Origin: Bacteroidetes bacterium UBA2475
GTDB lineage: Bacteria; Bacteroidota; Bacteroidia; B-17B0; Aurantibacillaceae
Assembly (NCBI GenBank): GCA_002342065.1
Contig: DDPF01000003.1
Coordinates: forward strand, 186,001 to 250,000
DNA length: 64,000 nucleotides
Reading direction: 5' to 3'
Numbering within the stretch: the stretch's first letter is position 1; every line of letters begins with the position of its first letter. Made by a program: the position numbers and the translations under genes. The notes beneath the pieces are model-generated. The model was not told where the DNA came from. It searched no databases and worked only from the letters and a program-made list of their open reading frames with translations. This document shows, piece after piece, positions 8,208 through 15,390 of the stretch.

Positions 8208-9067
8208 TGAGGTTTAAATTCATAAACTGTGGCTTAGTTTTATTTTTATGTCAGCTAGTAGGGTTTTCTCAAGAGCCGGTTAATTCTAACTTTTTGTTTG
8301 TAGATCATTTAACGCATTCAAGTAAAAACAGAGAGGCGTTATATTTGTTGGACAGAACAAATGAAATTACAAGCGCCGATACTTCTAATTATTTAAGAGG
8401 TATGAATTATTACTTTTTAAAGAAAACCGATTCGGCTGCCCTTTATTTTAATACAGTAACGTTAAGCAGTAATTTTTATACCAAGTCTAAATTTTTTGGG
8501 TCTTTGAATTTATCCTACTCAAAAAAATACACAGAGGCGATAACTTCTTTTTCAAATTTCTCAGTTGATACGACTCAAAAATATGAGCAGCTTATTGGTC
8601 TTATGCGGGCAGGTAATTATTTACTGCTTCGCGATCACAAAAAATTTGATTCTATCAGCGCCGGGTTTTTATACAATGATTTTCGTTATTCGAATGAACA
8701 AACACGTTTAACAGAGTTGAAAAAAGATGTTATAAAATTAAAGAAAAAATCACCGGCAGTAGCGGGACTATTATCTGCTGTTATACCGGGCCTGGGTAAA
8801 TTTTATGCTGGTAAAAAAGGCGCAGGACTTGCTGCATTTGCCGCGAATGGTGCGCTGGCCGCCATGACCTTTGAGTCGTATTACCGCACCAAAAGTTTTA
8901 AAAGTCCGCAATTTATAACCTTTGGCACTTTATTTACTTTTTTTTATGTAGGTAATATTTTCGGAAGTGTATTTAGTGTGAAACAACAAATAAGATCAGT
9001 TAACGGAAAAATAAATAATGAAGTTTTGGCGAGTATACACGTGCCTGTTGTTCGTTTTTTTAAGTAA
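8207..9067 (+). CDS. Exported TPR-like/membrane protein P1 (cassette copy 1)
   Basis: A 286-residue protein of unknown function. It has a signal peptide (to about VGFSQ), then a helical, TPR-like region with LYFNTVTLS and YSKKYTEAITSF, then a C-terminal hydrophobic domain beginning SAVIPGLGKFYAGKKGAG and ending FFYVGNIFGS. The PGxGKxYAGK motif followed by membrane helices recalls TM2/DUF5683-type domains. Its start overlaps the YidD-like stop by 1 bp (TAATG), and the next gene begins 50 bp before its end. The same domain order and motif (SAILPGSGKLYAGK) occur in the gene at 17943-18701, so the two are paralogues. Confidence 0.75.
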   Translation: MRFKFINCGLVLFLCQLVGFSQEPVNSNFLFVDHLTHSSKNREALYLLDRTNEITSADTSNYLRGMNYYFLKKTDSAALYFNTVTLSSNFYTKSKFFGSLNLSYSKKYTEAITSFSNFSVDTTQKYEQLIGLMRAGNYLLLRDHKKFDSISAGFLYNDFRYSNEQTRLTELKKDVIKLKKKSPAVAGLLSAVIPGLGKFYAGKKGAGLAAFAANGALAAMTFESYYRTKSFKSPQFITFGTLFTFFYVGNIFGSVFSVKQQIRSVNGKINNEVLASIHVPVVRFFK

Positions 9068-9905
9068 GCTTAACGCTTATTCAACAAACGATACGCTACA
9101 ATTAAAACATGTGGCTGATAGTTTATTTTCGAATAAACTGTATTATGAAGCATCTATCTATTATCAAAAACTCGACTTTTTTTTGCAGGGAGAAATATCA
9201 AAAAATGAGGCCAAACTTTTAGCCGCAAACTGTTATAAGCTCGATAAGAATTATACATCAGGTATAGATCATTTGAATGGCATTAATTTAAATGAAGCAT
9301 CGGATTCAGTTATATTTAAAACAAAATATCAATCTGCTTTAATGAGTTATTTAAGTAACGATCTTACGCAAGCAGAATCGTTCTTAGAGCAGCTAAATTA
9401 TTTGGTGAAAGATTCATCTTATGTGACTAATTCATTGCTGCTACACGCTTTAGTTTTAAACGAGCAATATAAATGGCCACAGGCAAAAGAAAAATTATAT
9501 AAACTAAACAACAGTTTATTTTTAAATGATCCAACTACATTTGATCGTAATAAAATTATCCTCGATTCTATATATGATACAAAGCTTTTACCTAAACTTA
9601 AGAGCGTGGATAAAGCAAGCCGGAGGTCTACTTTTTTTCCTGGCTCAGGCCAATGGTACGCTAAAAGCTATGGCGAAGGCATTACTTCTTTTTTAGCGAT
9701 GACAGTGTGTGCCGGAGCCATGGTAGTAGGTATTGTTTACCAATATTATTTTACATCTATATTTTTAGGTAATGTTTTAATTAGCAAATTTTATTTGGGT
9801 GGAATAAAACGCGCCGAATTTTTAACTGAAAAATACAATTATAAGAATTCAAAAAAATATAATGACTCCTTAAAATTGCAAGTAAAACAACAGTTTGTTA
9901 AATAA
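9018..9905 (+). CDS. Exported TPR-like/membrane protein P2 (cassette copy 1)
   Basis: A 295-residue protein of unknown function, the third member of the cassette. A signal peptide ends near LNAYS. A helical region with TPR-like spacing (LYYEASIYYQKL, LLAANCYKLDKNY) follows. The C-terminal part starts with the FFPGSGQWYAKSYGEG motif and has two hydrophobic segments, then a charged tail (KYNYKNSKKYND). It overlaps the previous gene by 50 bp, an unusually long overlap that implies tight coupling. The paralogue is at 17141-17965, which has IIPGSGTVMNGYILKG at the same place. A strong terminator hairpin begins at the stop codon. Confidence 0.75.
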   Translation: MKFWRVYTCLLFVFLSKLNAYSTNDTLQLKHVADSLFSNKLYYEASIYYQKLDFFLQGEISKNEAKLLAANCYKLDKNYTSGIDHLNGINLNEASDSVIFKTKYQSALMSYLSNDLTQAESFLEQLNYLVKDSSYVTNSLLLHALVLNEQYKWPQAKEKLYKLNNSLFLNDPTTFDRNKIILDSIYDTKLLPKLKSVDKASRRSTFFPGSGQWYAKSYGEGITSFLAMTVCAGAMVVGIVYQYYFTSIFLGNVLISKFYLGGIKRAEFLTEKYNYKNSKKYNDSLKLQVKQQFVK

Positions 9906-9933
9906 AAAAACCGGCCATTTAGCCGGTTTTTTT
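9904..9933. terminator. Bidirectional intrinsic terminator
   Basis: A run of A, then the perfect inverted repeat ACCGGC/GCCGGT with loop CATTTA, then a run of T. It ends the cassette at 9905 on the plus strand and, read the other way, the TM2 gene (9954) on the minus strand. Confidence 0.88.
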
Positions 9934-9953
9934 ATTATTATTTTAATAATTTG

Positions 9954-10367
9954 TTAGTCTAACCAAACAAACCATTTGTCATTGTTCTCGTATTTTTTGT
10001 AAAAATCTTTAGAGAATACTGCTCCCCAGAAATCTACACAAGCAGCAACGCCACCAGCTACGGGAACGCAGAAGTATAGTGCCCACATGTATTTTTTACC
10101 AGTTCCCATGTAGTAACGGTGTAAAGCAATTCCACCACAAAAGAACGAACGTAATAAATACCCGCCTCTTGTTTTTGAATCACCTTTTAAGTTTAAGCTA
10201 GTCATATCAGCAGCGTTAAGATCTGCAGAATACATGTCACTAAATGTTACTTCTTGGCTGTTTTCAAATGTTTGAGCTAATTTAGTCTCATCCATTTTGT
10301 ACTTGTTAGCCTGGGCGCCAAAACCGATCCCTAGTGCTAAACCTAATACTAATGCTAATTTTTTCAT
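9954..10367 (-). CDS. TM2-domain membrane protein
   Basis: A 137-residue protein. The start chosen is the ATG at 10367 (MKKLALVLGLALG), giving a clean signal peptide ending at QAN; a longer frame upstream would put 16 polar residues before it and would cover the untranslated leader. The mature N-terminus is polar, and the C-terminal half is a TM2 domain: GGYLLRSFFCGGIALHRYYMG, two hydrophobic segments (ALYFCVPVAGGVAACVDF) and a polar tail. TM2 proteins are small membrane proteins without a defined bacterial role. A TAnnTTTG promoter lies at 10430-10437. The lipoprotein gene 75 bp upstream is on the same strand. Confidence 0.82.
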   Translation of the reverse strand: MKKLALVLGLALGIGFGAQANKYKMDETKLAQTFENSQEVTFSDMYSADLNAADMTSLNLKGDSKTRGGYLLRSFFCGGIALHRYYMGTGKKYMWALYFCVPVAGGVAACVDFWGAVFSKDFYKKYENNDKWFVWLD

Positions 10368-10429
10368 AGTTTGTGTTTTTGTGTGGGTTTTAATTATGGG
10401 GTTAAAAATACCCAATTTAATTTATAAAG

Positions 10430-10437
10430 CAAATATA
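10430..10437 (-). promoter_or_regulatory. Putative -7 element of the TM2 gene
   Basis: On the minus strand this reads TATATTTG, a perfect match to the Bacteroidota -7 consensus TAnnTTTG. It lies about 63 bp before the TM2 start codon at 10367. It gives the TM2 gene its own promoter separate from the lipoprotein gene and supports the inner start codon. Confidence 0.45.
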
Positions 10438-10442
10438 ATTTA

Positions 10443-10892
10443 TTATTTATTTAATTTCCCAAGTCTAGCTGTTGCCTTAACAGTAGTTACTTTGTAAATG
10501 AAGCCTATACCAATAGGACGTCTTACTTTTGTTTCGTATTGCGGGTAAAGAACTACATCGTACCCCGGGGTTTTTTGCATCATATCGTATAAAGCGTATC
10601 CAGCAGTTCCGTCAACAATAAAACCTCCAATAACCGGAATAGAAGCTAAACTAGGAAGGGCTGCACCGTTATCATTAATATGGCTACCTGTTTCTTTTAA
10701 GAATAAACGTTTAAAATCTATTCCTAAGATCTTAGTTGAAGTAGCTTCGCCAGTAACCTGGTCAGATAAGGTAAAATCCTTCTTTTCAAGATTTAAACGT
10801 GTGTTTGGCTCACGCATGCTTCTGTTAATACTAGTACAACTTGTTAAAAAAATTCCGGCAGCAATAGCTACAATTGATAATATTTTTTTCAT
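10443..10892 (-). CDS. Small hypothetical lipoprotein
   Basis: A 149-residue protein starting at the ATG at 10892 (MKKILSIVAIAAG); this start gives a standard lipoprotein signal with lipobox FLTSC. The mature part contains short beta strands: DFTLSDQVTGEAT, KILGIDFKRLF, and a hydrophobic Gly/Ala segment, PVIGGFIVDGTAGYALYDMM, then YPQYETKV and a C-terminal IGFIYKVTTVKATARLGKL. That end pattern recalls TRL/DUF6567-like lipoproteins, but I do not recognise the family with confidence. It precedes the TM2 gene on the same strand by 75 bp. Confidence 0.7.
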   Translation of the reverse strand: MKKILSIVAIAAGIFLTSCTSINRSMREPNTRLNLEKKDFTLSDQVTGEATSTKILGIDFKRLFLKETGSHINDNGAALPSLASIPVIGGFIVDGTAGYALYDMMQKTPGYDVVLYPQYETKVRRPIGIGFIYKVTTVKATARLGKLNK

Positions 10893-11195
10893 TTCTTTTT
10901 TTCGCAATTCCATTCAATTGCTGGGATAATTTGGTTAGTAATTTATATTGCTTTATAAAAATGGTTATAAAACGCCGTAAATATAAAAATCAAAAAAAAA
11001 AATTAGTTATTTCTATATTGTTAGTTTTCATTTTTTATTAAAAATGTCTTTTAAAGCCTCCAACTATTACAAAAAAACAGGCATATCCTTCTGTTTTTTA
11101 TTTGCAAAATTGGATTAAATAAACAGGTTATATTATAATTCTACAAAAAACACTATACTTGTAGTACTCAAAAAGTAAAAAAACCTCTTATTATA
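10893..11195. other. Divergent intergenic region with two inverted repeats
   Basis: 303 AT-rich bases between the minus-strand lipoprotein gene and the plus-strand protease gene. Two dyads are visible. The first is AAAAAACAG (11072-11080) paired with CTGTTTTTT (11091-11099), a terminator-like hairpin with no gene ending nearby. The second is CTACAA (11141-11146) paired with TTGTAG (11159-11164), which overlaps TATACTTG (11154-11161), a near match to the -7 consensus TAnnTTTG and the probable promoter of the protease gene. No open frame with coding character was found. Confidence 0.45.
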
Positions 11196-12839
11196 ATGAA
11201 AAAAAAATATTTGCTTTCGGCATTTTTATTTTTTGCTGTTTTTGCCAATCTATCGTCTCAAAATAATAAAACCAAATATTATTTTGATAAATCAGGTAAA
11301 AGTTGCGAAGAAGGCGTTTCAAACTATTTCCGACAAGAAACTGACACCACAGGTTATTTTAGAAGTTATTTTTCGATCAATGGAAAGGTCTGTTTTCAGG
11401 GCGCTATTACAGTTGCAGCTACCGACGATGAAAACAAGAATATTTATAAAGGCACATGCACCTGGTATTATAAAAATGGCAATATTAAACAAGTCAGGAG
11501 TTTTAATGATAAAGGAGAAGAAACCGGTATTTCCAAAAACTATTATGAATCAGGTAAGCTTTGGAAGGAATTGGAATATAAAAATGGTAAACCCGTAAGC
11601 AACTCGTTTTCAGAGTATAATGAGGATGGGTCTAAAAATAAAATATTTGAAGAAGAATTCAACAATAATCTTAATGAATGGGACCTTTATTTGAGTGATA
11701 AAAGTTCGGCACGTATTTCCGGTGGAGCTTTTGAAATAATCTCAACCTCAAAAGAAGGTACTTCAAGATATATTAATTATCCAATGCAATCCGATGAATA
11801 TACTATTGAGGCTGTTCTTAATATTAAAAACACAAAGGAAAATGACAGGGTTGGAATAATATATGGTTTTAAAGATTGGCAAAACTATAATTATGTGGCC
11901 ATAACCAAAAAAAATATTTATATAGGTTCAATGTACGAAGGCGTAAAGTCAACTGATGTTGATGCCATGTTTTGTTCGGCAATTAATCCTCTTGAAAATA
12001 ATACAATTAAGATCCTTTGCAATGGTGAAAAGAATTACTACTCCGTAAATGGTGAGATACAATATACATCCAATGATAATAGATTGTTTGGCAACAATTT
12101 TGGCTTTGTTTTGGGCGGTAATACAAAACTTACAGTAGAAAAATTCATAATAAAAGAAATAAATCTTTCAAACTCCGGCTCAAATAATTCGTCTTCAACT
12201 GATAAAGATATAAGAGGAACAGGTTCAGGAATAATTTTTAGCTCCAGCGGTTATATTATAACTAACCACCACGTTATTGAAAACTCTACTAAATTTATAG
12301 TGGAAGTAGGTGAAAGCTCAAATAAAAAAAACTTTAAAGCAGAACTTATAACGCAGGATAAAGAAAATGATCTTGCCATTTTAAAAATAAAAGATGACCA
12401 GTTTGTAAATCTTCCTTCTATTAAATATTCTTTTAAAGAAAACGGACAATTAGATGTTGGCGGAACTGTTTTTACGATCGGTTTTCCGCATGCTTTAACC
12501 GGCATGGGTAAGGATGCGAAATTTACCGATGGTAAAGTAAGCGCAAAAACTGGTTATGATGGGGCAGTAAATTCATTTCAGTCAAGTATTCCTGTACAGC
12601 CCGGAAACAGTGGCGGCCCTGTCTTTAATGATGCGGGCCAATTAGTAGGTGTTATAAATGCAAGTATAAAAAATACAGATAACGTATCTTACGCAATAAA
12701 ATTAAATTACATTAAAAATTTGATCGAATTGTTACAGGATAAAGTTGACCTGCCGTCCGATAATTCAATGATCAATTCTTCGTTGGAAGAAAAGATCAAA
12801 GTGCTTACTAATTATGTTGTATTGATAAAAGTGAAATGA
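11196..12839 (+). CDS. Exported trypsin-like serine protease with MORN-like and LamG-like N-terminal domains
   Basis: A 547-residue exported protein in three parts. After the signal peptide (to LSSQ, about 25) comes a YwqK/MORN-like repeat region (YYKNGNIKQVRSFNDKGEE, YYESGKLWKELEYKNGKP; about 85-135). Residues 150-320 form a beta-rich concanavalin-like domain (FNNNLNEWDLY, VGIIYGFKDWQNYNYVAI). From about 335 there is a trypsin-like S1C domain with catalytic His359 (TNHHV), Asp392 (NDLAIL) and Ser472 (GNSGGP). No PDZ domain follows, unlike DegP/DegS, so activation must differ. The stop overlaps the next start by 4 bp (ATGA), linking it to the barrel-protein trio. Confidence 0.85.
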   Translation: MKKKYLLSAFLFFAVFANLSSQNNKTKYYFDKSGKSCEEGVSNYFRQETDTTGYFRSYFSINGKVCFQGAITVAATDDENKNIYKGTCTWYYKNGNIKQVRSFNDKGEETGISKNYYESGKLWKELEYKNGKPVSNSFSEYNEDGSKNKIFEEEFNNNLNEWDLYLSDKSSARISGGAFEIISTSKEGTSRYINYPMQSDEYTIEAVLNIKNTKENDRVGIIYGFKDWQNYNYVAITKKNIYIGSMYEGVKSTDVDAMFCSAINPLENNTIKILCNGEKNYYSVNGEIQYTSNDNRLFGNNFGFVLGGNTKLTVEKFIIKEINLSNSGSNNSSSTDKDIRGTGSGIIFSSSGYIITNHHVIENSTKFIVEVGESSNKKNFKAELITQDKENDLAILKIKDDQFVNLPSIKYSFKENGQLDVGGTVFTIGFPHALTGMGKDAKFTDGKVSAKTGYDGAVNSFQSSIPVQPGNSGGPVFNDAGQLVGVINASIKNTDNVSYAIKLNYIKNLIELLQDKVDLPSDNSMINSSLEEKIKVLTNYVVLIKVK

Positions 12840-13645
12840 AAGATCAGCCATTCATAAAGTTATTATCCTTTTTTGCTATCATTTTTTGCAGCCTTATTTC
12901 ATTTGGCCAGGGTATTATTACTGATAAGGATAATGAATTTGACAAAAAATATACACCTGCCCCAAATTCGTTTTTTAATGAGCTTACTCCAAAAAATAAA
13001 TCATCAAATTCTTACACCAGCGTCGAAATAAAAAACAGTATTAAATTTTGTCCAACGCAAATTTTCAGGCAAAAAGTAACATTTTTTTATGAAGTACAGC
13101 TCAACAGAGGCTTAAGTTTTAATTTTGGCCTAGGCAAAGCGTTTGGGGTGGATGTGTTTGAACAATTCTTTTTTGAGGGTTTTTCAAGTCAGTATGAACC
13201 TAAGGTTTTATTACCCGGCGATATTTTAATGAATTCACGATACAACGGCAGCTCACCTGCTGTATCAACAGGCATGCGCATTTATTTTTCTGGTAAAGCT
13301 TTTGACGGAGGCTTTGTAGATCTAAACTATATGTATTCCAGAATGGATTATATTTTAAAACCCGAAATAAATAGTCGCAGGATAGAAGGTTCGCCGAATG
13401 TGAGTTTTAAGATGAATAGTTTTAGTTTTGGGTTTGGACATACATCTGTAACCGGTCATAAAAATAATATTACACACGAACTTTTTATGAACTTTGGAAT
13501 AAAGCTTTTTAAGTATCCAAAATACGATGAAATAGAGTCAACCTCTACGATATACGAAACCTATTATAGGAGGACCAGTATAGAATTGGACGGTAGGATT
13601 CTTCCTGCTTTTAATATGGGTTATGTTTTTGGCTTTGGATTTTAA
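12836..13645 (+). CDS. Outer-membrane beta-barrel protein, tandem paralogue 1
   Basis: A 269-residue exported protein. A signal peptide ends near ISFGQ; the mature N-terminus carries NEFDKKYTPAPNSFF, which is repeated in the next gene. The body has alternating strands (VTFFYEVQLNRGLSFNFGLGKAFG, AFDGGFVDLNYMYSRMDYIL; each cited in part) and ends in GYVFGFGF, with the terminal Phe expected of BAM-inserted barrels. It overlaps the protease gene by 4 bp and the next paralogue by 23 bp. The family is not recognised. It may be the partner or substrate of the protease; this is inferred from the operon only. Confidence 0.72.
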   Translation: MKDQPFIKLLSFFAIIFCSLISFGQGIITDKDNEFDKKYTPAPNSFFNELTPKNKSSNSYTSVEIKNSIKFCPTQIFRQKVTFFYEVQLNRGLSFNFGLGKAFGVDVFEQFFFEGFSSQYEPKVLLPGDILMNSRYNGSSPAVSTGMRIYFSGKAFDGGFVDLNYMYSRMDYILKPEINSRRIEGSPNVSFKMNSFSFGFGHTSVTGHKNNITHELFMNFGIKLFKYPKYDEIESTSTIYETYYRRTSIELDGRILPAFNMGYVFGFGF

Positions 13646-14456
13646 AAACAAAATAAAAATACTCTTTGTAATAAGATCAACATTTATTGCTGTTTTAATT
13701 TTTTGTACAACTTTTTCTGTTGCGCAAACAAATCCCGAAAATGAATTTGACAAAAAATATACGCCGGGCGAAAATTCTATCTTTAACTCACTTAATAAAA
13801 AAAATGAAAGATCTTACTCAAGTAGTATTGAAATAAAAAACGGGCTGAAACTTTGTCCTACCGCATTATTCCGGTCTAGAGTTTTATTTTATTATGAACG
13901 CCAGATCTATAAAGGCCTAGCTCTTAACTTAGGTGTTGGAAAGGCTTTTGGAAAAGATTTTTTACAGTATACTTATTTTTCGGCGTTTAATTCCGGTCGC
14001 TCAACTAATAATCTTACCTCAAGTGACCTCTTAGGCTATTCAACTTTTAATGGCAGCTCACCTTACATCTCTGCGCATTTAAGATTATATTATTCTGGCA
14101 AAACATTTGATGGCGGCTATGTTGATTTTAATTACGCATATGAACGAACTGATTTTTTATTAAATACAAGGATATATAACTGGCCTGTAAATGGCGCGCG
14201 CAATGGTAGTTTTACAATGAAAGCCTATAATTTTGGTTTTGGCTATACATATACCGGGGGGCAAAAGAATAATTTTATACACGAATTTTTTGCAAGCTTT
14301 GGAGCGAAATTCTTTGCTGTAACCACATTTGAAAGAATTGACGGAACAACTGCAATAGGCTCGCCCGATTCATATTACAGAAAAACTTCACTTGAAACGT
14401 ATGCCCGTATTTTACCGGCAATTAATATTGGTTATGTTTTAGGTTTTGGTTTTTAA
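13623..14456 (+). CDS. Outer-membrane beta-barrel protein, tandem paralogue 2
   Basis: A 277-residue exported protein, clearly homologous to paralogue 1: NEFDKKYTPGENSIF after the signal peptide, KNGLKLCPTALFRSRV against KNSIKFCPTQIFRQKV, LGVGKAFGKD, NGSSPYISAHLRLYYSGK and the C-terminal GYVLGFGF. The start at 13623 lies inside the previous gene (23 bp overlap) and puts a hydrophobic stretch at residues 12-34, which serves as signal peptide ending at SVAQ. Identical DNA (AATGAATTTGACAAAAAATA) at the mature N-termini of copies 1 and 2 points to a fairly recent duplication. Confidence 0.72.
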   Translation: MFLALDFKNKIKILFVIRSTFIAVLIFCTTFSVAQTNPENEFDKKYTPGENSIFNSLNKKNERSYSSSIEIKNGLKLCPTALFRSRVLFYYERQIYKGLALNLGVGKAFGKDFLQYTYFSAFNSGRSTNNLTSSDLLGYSTFNGSSPYISAHLRLYYSGKTFDGGYVDFNYAYERTDFLLNTRIYNWPVNGARNGSFTMKAYNFGFGYTYTGGQKNNFIHEFFASFGAKFFAVTTFERIDGTTAIGSPDSYYRKTSLETYARILPAINIGYVLGFGF

Positions 14457-14467
14457 GCTTGCAGCAA

Positions 14468-15295
14468 ATGCCAATATATATATCACTCTTAATTTTTATC
14501 TTTTTTGCAGATTTCGCGTTTACGCAGAACGATTCGTTGCGCCGGTCAAACGATCTTGATAAGAGTTATTCACCGGTAGAAAGTATTTTTTCGTCGGGAA
14601 AAGCATCCAAAAAAAATAGAAATAAATTTGGAAGCACCGATATTTCTTATGGCCTTAAATTTATGCCGGCTGAATTAATAAGAGGCAATTTGGTTTTTGA
14701 AAATGAAATAAATCTTCCAAATAGTAGCGTTAATATAACTTGCGCGCTAGGTTATAACATAATGGAAAGCTTTGTTGAAAAAAATGGATTTGATCTCTTA
14801 TCGGGTAGCTCATCAAGCTATTTGTCGCCGGAGGATGCTGTAAATAACGGAGTTTACCAGAGTGGTGGCCCGTTTATATCTATAGGCTTTAAGGCATATA
14901 CGAACGATTTGTGGAATTATAATATTTTTTATAGTGATGGCGATCCCTTCAATGGCTTATATTACTTTCTTAGGTATGAGCGCTATAATTATAACTATCT
15001 TTTAGCGCCCATTATAAAAAACTATCCCGTTAATGGCGATAGAAATTTTAAGATCACGAACAATCATGTTAACTATGGCCTTGGTTATTCTGCGGTTACT
15101 TCGGGTAATATAAAAACCATTCATGACTTTTACATTGGTTTTGGCCTAAAACTTTCTTCTTATACCAATTACAAACCACAGGCCGTATTTAATAGTAATA
15201 ACTTTACAAATACTATTGAATACAGCTACCTTGGCAAAAGAACCAGTGCCGATCTGTCTTGTACAATTGGCTATAGCTTAGGGTTTGGTTTCTAA
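14468..15295 (+). CDS. Outer-membrane beta-barrel protein, tandem paralogue 3
   Basis: A 275-residue exported protein, the most diverged of the trio. I take the ATG at 14468 (MPIYISLLIFIFF) as start; an in-frame TTG at 14459 would add three residues. The signal peptide ends at FAFTQ and is followed by NDLDKSYSPVESIF, the same motif as in paralogues 1 and 2, then YGLKFMPAELIRGNLVFENE and a C-terminal GYSLGFGF. Twelve bases separate it from paralogue 2. No terminator was recognised after it, and a promoter-like site precedes the next gene. Confidence 0.7.
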   Translation: MPIYISLLIFIFFADFAFTQNDSLRRSNDLDKSYSPVESIFSSGKASKKNRNKFGSTDISYGLKFMPAELIRGNLVFENEINLPNSSVNITCALGYNIMESFVEKNGFDLLSGSSSSYLSPEDAVNNGVYQSGGPFISIGFKAYTNDLWNYNIFYSDGDPFNGLYYFLRYERYNYNYLLAPIIKNYPVNGDRNFKITNNHVNYGLGYSAVTSGNIKTIHDFYIGFGLKLSSYTNYKPQAVFNSNNFTNTIEYSYLGKRTSADLSCTIGYSLGFGF

Positions 15296-15326
15296 AATTA
15301 TTTAGATTTAGGCTTTCTATTTCTTT

Positions 15327-15355
15327 TTGCGCTTTAATATTATCTCTTATCTTTA
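15327..15355 (+). promoter_or_regulatory. Putative promoter of the 589-residue secreted protein
   Basis: TTG at 15327-15329 and TATCTTTA at 15348-15355 are separated by 18 bases, close to the Bacteroidota -33/-7 arrangement (TTTG, about 19 bases, TAnnTTTG). The last base of the -7 box differs. The start codon is 36 bases further on. Confidence 0.4.
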
Positions 15356-15390
15356 CTAAAATTTTTAATTTACTATTTAAATCCCACTAC

